DNA from: Gloeopeniophorella convolvens | Lineage: Eukaryota > Basidiomycota > Agaricomycetes > Russulales | Direction: 5' to 3' | Length of the DNA stretch: 14,680 bases | Assembly (NCBI GenBank): GCA_022496205.1 | Contig: WTXD01000249.1 | Span: forward strand, 1 to 14,680 | Shown: positions 8,758-14,680 of the stretch, one piece after another | Layout: each line of letters opens with the position of its first letter | Numbering within the stretch: the first letter of the stretch is position 1 | Translations under genes and position numbers: made by a program | The notes under the pieces: generated by a model | Told to the model about the DNA's origin: nothing | Seen by the model: only the letters and a program-made list of their open reading frames with translations | Database searches by the model: none

Positions 8758-9749
8758 GGCGGTGCTGGCGCTTCGGCGCTGATAAGGGGCAATATCTCTG
8801 TCTTTGTGGCACAGCACATATGTATTAAGGAAAAGGAGACCTTTTGTCCTGTACTGTATCGGCTTTCCACATTATCACAGAAGCTACGACATGTTCCCCG
8901 GTGAGCACGGGTCCGTTTGCGGCCACACCGCCGCTCATTTGAACATGTACAGCTGGGTCCCTGCTTCGGAGCCCCAGGACTTCTCCAACTGGTATTATGC
9001 AGAGGCACATCGCGCCGTTCGCGCGTTGCAAATACCCATGAGGAGGTTATGCATTCTTGGCTGCTCTGCACGGCGTTCGCGCATCCGCCTTGACGCAGCG
9101 AGGCGTCGCAATTCAGCTGGATACGTAAGTAAGTACGTAAAGCGACCACGCACCGTGGAGTCTCGCGGCTGCTGGCAGGTGTTTCAGCCAGAACGAATGC
9201 TGAGCGCTAAGCGTTGAAATGTCGGCGTCGCCGGTCGGCCCGAAGGCTGGGCGGTGCTTGTTTTTATCAGGCCAATCGTGCATAATCTGTTCACGTACTT
9301 GCGTCGGGGTTGGCAGCAATGCCTCTGTGAAGAGGCAGAAAGCTCCACACGATCTTCACCTTCAGGCAGTTGATCACTTAGTCATTGTCCGTGCGTCGGG
9401 CAGAGCATGCACATCTAAGGATGCAACCAGCGTGCGGGCCAGGACCAGCCAAATATCATATAACAGCGGAGTACAGAGGTGTGATAGAGTCTGCACGACC
9501 TGCGCGCAAGATACTCAGGTCCAGACCAGAGCCCAGGGCATTCTGACACGCGTTCACCGCTCGCGCAAGGAAGCATTGCTGTCATGAACGAGCCCTAGCC
9601 GTGCGTTCGGGAATTATAGATGGATCAAGGCAGGATACTAGGGTGCAAGGCAGAGCAAGAAGGTTCTGGGTGCCTTCCTTTGAAATGAGGCCAAAGAGTA
9701 CGCTCGAATTGAGGTTGAGATGCAGCACAGGATCAACAGCTCTAAATTC
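8758..9749. other. Intergenic region between convergent genes
   Basis: Nearly 1 kb between the 3' ends of copy B (plus) and the tetraspanin (minus). Open frames at 8804-9217 and 9219-9587 (plus) and the upper end of a long minus-strand frame (8424-9149) have no recognisable domain. Small oddities only: an overlapping donor-like run at 9121-9138 (TACGTAAGTAAGTACGTA), and two similar 17-mers, CTAGGGTGCAAGGCAGA near 9639 and CTAGGGTTCAAGGCACA near 9750. I see no gene. Confidence 0.4.
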
Positions 9750-11055
9750 CTAGGGTTCAAGGCACATCCACCCGGGCGCCTTCCCTTGCGCGCGCCTGAC
9801 CTGCGAGTACACGTGCCTGTCCTCTCGAAAAGACCTCTGCTCTGTTGGAGCAAGGCGCAACGGAGAGAGACTCGACGTGCACGTGGTCTTCTCCCCGACC
9901 TCCGACAAGCCCGCAGCGAACACGTCCCGGACAGTAAGGCGGTACCTCGCAGGCGTGATACCCTTGCCAAAGCGATGCGTGACATGGTTCGCGCACAGGA
10001 GCCCGACAAAGATGTTTGCGAGGTGGAGCGGCACGAGCGAGAATACGGTTCCATAGGCGGATGTGAGGGCGTCTCGCTCGAAGTGGACGAGCGGAACGTG
10101 GCAACCGGGCAACGGCGAGCGCGCGTAACACGTGCCGGACGCCGCAGCACCATGTAGCGGTCCGCTCCATCCACAGCAGATGAGAGCGCCCTGTAAGACC
10201 GTTCTTGCTCCAGGAGAGTACCATGCGTTCCACGCCTCGCTGGCCTTGGCGTCCAGCGATAGATTTGCCTTCTTATAAGTGATGTAGCCGACGGAAACGA
10301 AGGAGATGAAGGAGGGAAAGAGGAGTAGCACGTAGGACTGCGAGGATCGGGCGGAATTCAGGAGCGTTCCAGTGACGCCAGCAAGTGACGCTAACAGGAG
10401 CAGCGAGGAGCTGAAGGTGAGCAAGATAATCGCAGGGGCGTCCGTGATGAGAAGAACAGGTGCCGCAGGGTAAGCTGTAAGAGGAGGGATCAAAGCCTAT
10501 AGCAGATAATCGAGGCGATGACGTACCAGCAAACCAAGTCAAGATGGCAAATATAAGGCCCACCAGTCCAAAGACGAAAACGCTCGTCACGCTCACAAGA
10601 AGACACCACTTGTGCGTTGTCCACTGGCCAATTCCGCTGATCCCCAATCCCTGTCCATCGCGGAGCGCGGTGTCCATCTTACGCTGGCTCCAACCCCCTG
10701 CCCGCTTCAATCCGCGCAGGCTACCCTCTGTCTGGTAGAAACCGGGAGGGACTGATCGGAGAGATCGCGGATGCGGCCATTTCTGCGTGAGCCTGTCTGC
10801 GGCGGATAAGGAGGACTTGAGGGGCATGCGTGTGAGGCGCGTGTCAAGTCCGGCGGAAGGCGTAGTGGATGAGGGAGCAATGGAAGAAGTGAGGCTTGCG
10901 AGGGTGGGAAATTGCATTCGTTGGGGACGAGGTACCTTCTGGCGCAAGAGATCCCACGTGGTGCGAGTCCTCGACGTGATCTGCTTGGCCAGCGACTGTG
11001 CGTCGGATACGAGCTGCGTGAATTGCGATTTTGACGTAGCCTTCGCGGTTGCCAT
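9750..11055 (-). CDS. Tsp2-type fungal tetraspanin
   Basis: Exons 11055-10527 and 10474-9750, joined across a 52-nt intron with a GTACGT donor, give 417 residues. Tetraspanins organise membrane microdomains. Visible parts: a long basic and serine-rich cytoplasmic N-terminus (1-147); helix 1 (150-174, HKWCLLVSVTSVFVFGLVGL); helix 2 (about 192-215); helix 3 (224-243); a large outer loop (245-316) with the hallmark CCG at 276-278 and further cysteines at 292 and 301 (TCYARSPLPGC); helix 4 (317-338, FSLVPLHLANIFVGLLC); then ANHVTHRFGKGITPARYRLT, a conserved stretch after helix 4 in basidiomycete Tsp2 proteins. The last 60 or so residues show no family match and may be lineage-specific. The ATG at 11055 starts a continuous coding frame; an unrelated coding-like stretch lies upstream at 11350-11500. 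Residues 218-223 (ARSSQS) replace the usual RPILAV, suggesting two compensating single-base indels. Confidence 0.88.
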
Positions 11056-13140
11056 TGGGATCGTATGCAAGGCGTTGCCACCATCGTGGGGAGATAGTTC
11101 GCCCTTCGAATACGTAGAGCTATCGCAGTCGAAAGTTGTGGTGGAGAATGAGGAAATGGGTGAGAGCGATCGCTCGCCTGGATACGGTTGTGGGCTTAAA
11201 AGTGAAGCAGAAAGTAGGGTTAGTTACCCAGGGTTCTGTTAGCTCCCTGTGGGTGGAGGAGAAGGGTATTGTGAACATACATGCTCGCTTGCTCGGTCAT
11301 CATGCCACTTGACTCCTCACCCTCGTTAAGGTCCCGGTATCGTCCCTGATTACTAGTGATTTGCCCTTCGTGAACCTGTGACTGAGGACTTGTACGCCCC
11401 GGAGCGACGTCGAATCGACCCATGCGGATATGACGATGATGGTGCTTGAGAGGACGAGAGAGTGAGGGTAGAGTAATCCGGCATGGACAATACCAATGCT
11501 GATGTTCTCAGGGGTAGGGTTTCGTTGGGATTGAAAATAGACAAGCCTGGGGTAGCTTGTCCGGGGCGTGTGTCTCAATTTAAGTTGGAGTTGCCGTCGG
11601 GGACGGGTAGTTTGGATGTGAGGGTCGTCATTCCGAAAAGGCCCGCGTCAAGGATCCGCAGTTGGCTGGACCGTGGACTGGGCAATTCACAATGGGGAGA
11701 GTGGCGGGGCGGGACCAGAGAGCGGCAAAATTCCAAGACAGCGGCACTGAAGTAGTACTGACACGCTCTCCACAACGGCCAGGCCAGCGTGCCGACCACG
11801 CCGCCGCTTGGCAGCTCGTTCCTTGGACTCCCTGGCAACATTTCTCCACGGTCGCATTTTCCAGTTTTACCATCTCAAGTAGCGAATCTCGTGCTTCAAC
11901 CGCTCAAGCATAGAGGCTGAAAGGCGGCAAAGTCAAGGCGACACGCCGAGGGCGATGTCGCTAGCGCTGGCATAACAACCCCTCATACCGGGGGTCTTCA
12001 ATTGATTGTAACGGTGATCCACATGACCTGAGCAAGACCGAGCCTAGTATGGGGGCCGTAACATGGCAATTTACCAGAAGGGCGCAGACAAGGTGCAGAA
12101 CTATGGGTAAACTCCCAGCACCATTCCCTACTCCTTCGTCAATTGACCTGCAGGACGCTAGACGATGGTCTCAAGACGATCTAAACCCATCCAGTGCTCA
12201 ACGTCAAGTAAACTTAGCGAACGTACCTGCCATCTTCCGCGCCTTCGACATCTGCCATATCGCAGCGGGTTCCTCGATCTATGACGGTGAGAACAGACTT
12301 CGGAGAAAGGTGCTTACGATGACGCACCGGATACGGCGCAGCAGGTTTCCAAGCCTGGCAGCCTGCGGCCTTGGTGCGGGACTTGACTCTGTTGCTGCAG
12401 GTCTCTGATGCTTGTCTTGTATCCTCTCGCTGAGAACTTGATGATGGGATGATGATGTCCGCAGGGCGGGGTTGCGGTATCAGGGATGTGTCAACTTGAA
12501 GGAGGCGTCTCGGACTTCCCTATATACCCAACTTCTCGTCGCTGGCGCGGGTGACCTGCCATGCCACAGGGGCTCAGGAATGTTCAGCTAAGCGTGATTC
12601 TTGGCCAGGCAGCGTGGCAGTCAGCAGCTAAAAAGGGTTGGCCTTTGGGACCTTCAGCTCACGGTTGACATTCTCCCACTCACGACGGAGTACTGCCTTG
12701 GTGTCCATTGGCCGGTATGCTCGGAGATCGACGAAGACATCGTCAAGGCAGACATGGCCGTGAAAGTCCTGGCGCTTGACTGGGCATCATTGTATGCACC
12801 GATGGTGTGTGGAGCCTGTTGCAAGCCTCGACAACTGCTGGGACGCCAAGTAAGTACCGAGGCTGATTTGAACGCCCGCGCCGTAATCCTACCTCTTCCA
12901 TCCCTTGATCATCATCATTGGCGTTTCCTTTCGGCAGAAACTTTTCGGGAGTTGCTCCAGTCTGCAATTGTCGCTGAAGCATGGGCTGTTCGCCGCTTGT
13001 TGACGCTGATTTTCCCCGTGGTCTGCAGGCGTAACCCAACAATGGAGCCAATAATCCCCGCGGCAATTCCCCTCCGAGCTTAGTATTTAAAGGCCCTCCG
13101 CCCGGCCTCGTTCCTGTCCCATTTTCTGAACTCACCTCCG
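11056..13140. other. Two-kilobase stretch without a supportable gene
   Basis: The left 200 bases should hold the tetraspanin promoter on the minus strand. Several open frames of 60-160 codons exist (minus 11220-11423, 11300-11578, 11575-11841; plus 11662-11913, 12049-12408, 12601-13083), but none matches a family I recognise and they overlap in conflicting frames. The minus-strand piece from about 11480 to 11350 reads STLTLSSSQAPSSS..GSIRRRSG, reminiscent of the disordered N-termini of fungal tetraspanins, but I could not join it to the downstream gene. A TATATA at 12521-12526 followed by an ATG at 12561 (35 codons) and a GTAAGT at 12850 could mark a small intron-containing gene; evidence is too thin to call it. 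Confidence 0.35.
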
Positions 13141-13146
13141 TCCCTT

Positions 13147-13152
13147 TATAAG
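13147..13152 (+). promoter_or_regulatory. Candidate TATA box of the small membrane-protein gene
   Basis: TATAAG within CTTTATAAGTAGG lies 43 bases before the ATG at 13190 and 190 before the ATG at 13337, followed by a C-rich leader. A second AT-rich element, TATTTAAA, lies at 13083-13090. Either could set the start of transcription; the choice affects which ATG is used. Confidence 0.4.
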
Positions 13153-13189
13153 TAGGCTGCTGCCCTCAACGCATCCGACACCCGCTTCC

Positions 13190-13970
13190 ATGACGATACT
13201 TTTCCTTGTTGTCCCTCTCCTTGCGACCCTTCCATCCCGCGCCCTCCCCCTGATCATCTCATTCACCCATGACCCTTCTGGATCCCCAGCGACGGGCGCA
13301 CACACTCGTCTGTCACCATCCGATCGCATCTCTTACATGGCCGTTTTCGACATCTCTTTCTTCGCCGGTATTTCTCTACGTCTACCTGTCCTATGTTTTC
13401 CCTCGCTGACCACCATCTCAGTTTTCGTCCTCGCGCTCGTGGCAAGTTACGCATGGATTGCAAACAGAATGTACATCGATCGTCTCGCTCATAGCTTCAA
13501 TCGTACGTGCTATCCTCGCCGCATGCCAGCCCTGCTTTCTTTTCTCACCTCTATGCAGAACTGCGCATTAACTTCGGCAACCCGTCCTTGGACGCATTCC
13601 TCCCCCGCTTCGCCACACGCAACGCCGCCCCATCCGGAACCGATGGGGCGCACTCAAGCCCATCCGATGCTTCGGGCCGTATGTATACCCCACCACCCCT
13701 GCTGGTCCCTCCTCTTCTTACACAATTGCTCGCACAGAACCGTACTACGCTGGCGCCGCCCGAGCTCTGTGGCTCGTCGACGCCTTCGCAAATCTCGTCG
13801 TCGACAGGGACTCCACTCTCGCCGAGACCGTGCCTCGTGGCCGTGGCGTGTCACCGCCCGTTTATACTGCTCGCCAGGCTCGGAAAGACAGGAGTTTGAG
13901 GGCCAAGGACGTTCACGCAGGCCACGCGGCTGGGGTGGAGCGTCTCGGCGTGGCTTCCGCAATCGCATAA
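13190..13970 (+). CDS. Small membrane-anchored protein, unrecognised
   Basis: Exons 13190-13367, 13422-13502, 13559-13678, 13738-13970 give 203 residues; starting instead at the in-frame ATG 13337 gives 154. Intron signals: GTATTT donor with GCTGAC branch (54 nt), GTACGT donor (56 nt), GTATGT donor with CTTAC branch (59 nt). Splicing links exons that share a strong preference for codons ending in C or G, and the last exon runs open for 77 codons to the TAA at 13968. Visible parts: a hydrophobic, signal-like start (TILFLVVPLLATL), a clear membrane segment (SFFAVFVLALVASYAWIA), a serine-rich middle, then a tail with ARALWLVDAFANLVVDRDSTLAE and many basic residues (ARQARKDRSLRAKD). I do not recognise the family. 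Intron 1 is stop-free and in frame, so it could be retained. The start codon is the weakest part of the model. Confidence 0.55.
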
Positions 13971-14680
13971 CTCTGTATCTCTGGTACCCGGATCTTTTGT
14001 ATATAGGATGTATGCGCCATCATGTATTTTATGCAAATAGGGATGCCTGCTGTAGAAACGCCTGTCTAACTGGCAGGAGGCAGTTCACCATGCGTACTTC
14101 GCCGTCCGGGACCGGGGCCTTAGGTGACTTGGCGCTGCGTTCCGTCCCGCACGGGTGACGCGCCTGTGCAAGCCTGTAGGCTCGAGTGCGCGAATCGCGC
14201 TGGTTCTGCACGATGAGCTTCTGTGAAGATGCCCACTTGAGCTCGTGAAGAATGGGAAAACATACGACGAGTTCGGAAATGAGGATTGCTACCCTGGGTG
14301 AGCGTACCTAAGGAACAAAATTATCCCCGAAGGAGGTTCCTGCCCGAGTTCTAGCGGCCGTGCGCTGCGTTGACGGCTTGAGAGCCCACGTTCGAGGGGT
14401 CGATCGACTCGGAGGCGCTGCAAGCAATTTCGGTGGGAAGACCCGGCTGCGCAGTTAACAGTGTCAGGCCCCTTCTTTGTGACGTTGGGAACGCGCCCGC
14501 TCAAGTTCATATATTTTGGAAGAAGAGGCGCGCTGCGCAGATGGGTATTTGGGGCAGTTGCCTCCCCCGTTGCGGGTGCGACTCATCTCCTGCCGAACAG
14601 CCTGGTTCATCCCGGACGCACCCCTATATCAGTCTAAGTGACTAAACACGGCATAATGGGGTACATACCGACATTCATGC
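13971..14680. other. Right-end intergenic sequence
   Basis: About 700 bases with no supportable gene on either strand. Short frames (minus 14289-14510, plus 14433-14645) have no domain resemblance. A CTATATC at 14624-14630 close to the edge could be a core promoter for a gene further right, but this cannot be tested inside the window. Confidence 0.35.

Noticed and set aside
8424..9149. Long minus-strand open frame of 241 codons
   Set aside because: About half of it is the antisense of the GC-rich last exons of copy B; the rest lies in intergenic DNA without recognisable domains.
10273..10526. Unspliced extension of the first tetraspanin exon
   Set aside because: It reads through a clear GTACGT...ACAG intron and into the wrong frame; splicing restores helix 2, the CCG loop and helix 4.
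13654..13968. Minus-strand arginine-rich frame of 104 codons
   Set aside because: Antisense of the last exons of the small membrane-protein gene, where the plus strand has consistent codon bias and splice signals.
1..14680. Search for tRNA, rRNA, CRISPR arrays, bacterial operons or viral genes
   Set aside because: No cloverleaf with its conserved loops, no regularly spaced direct repeats and no such genes were seen; the intron-rich structure fits nuclear fungal DNA.

Overview
The window looks like nuclear DNA of a basidiomycete fungus, most likely an agaricomycete. Genes are split by many short introns, mostly 48-67 nt with GT(A/G)NGT-like donors and CTNAC/CTGAC-type branch sites. Recognisable families fit that group: V-ATPase subunit c, a seven-helix membrane protein of a type expanded in agaricomycetes, and a Tsp2-type tetraspanin. 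I built the gene models by joining exons by eye. Family assignments rest on remembered motifs, not on database searches.

Layout. (1) 1-624, minus: 5' two thirds of the V-ATPase proteolipid c gene, running off the left edge, with a 13-nt microexon and an apparent GC-AG intron. (2) About 1140-2810: gene-poor block bounded by an inverted repeat with an exact 18-bp core; inside it, on the minus strand, lies a broken fragment of a mitochondrial dehydrogenase kinase (PDK/BCKDK) that still carries a spliceosomal intron. (3) 3012-4271, plus: seven-exon gene for a 314-residue seven-helix protein. (4) 4962-6555 and 7028-8757, plus: two tandem paralogues, each with five exons and identical intron positions and phases. 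They encode two ubiquitin-like folds followed by a domain I recognise from uncharacterised bacterial proteins (RKPVIYLYP ... SYLxWEA ... YWLP ... RVFM ... VLEWGG). (5) 9750-11055, minus: tetraspanin with one intron. (6) 11056-13140: about 2 kb with no gene I can support. (7) 13190-13970, plus: small four-exon gene for an unrecognised membrane-anchored protein, behind a TATA box. (8) 13971-14680: nothing assignable.

The genes do not form a pathway cluster. V-ATPase c, the seven-helix protein and the tetraspanin all act in membranes, but nothing in the sequence links them. The most unusual content is the tandem pair, a fungal gene family joining ubiquitin-like modules to a domain otherwise familiar from bacteria, with no known function. 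Secondary points are the kinase relic inside inverted repeats, the GC-AG/microexon structure in the V-ATPase gene, and a probable pair of compensating indels in the tetraspanin.
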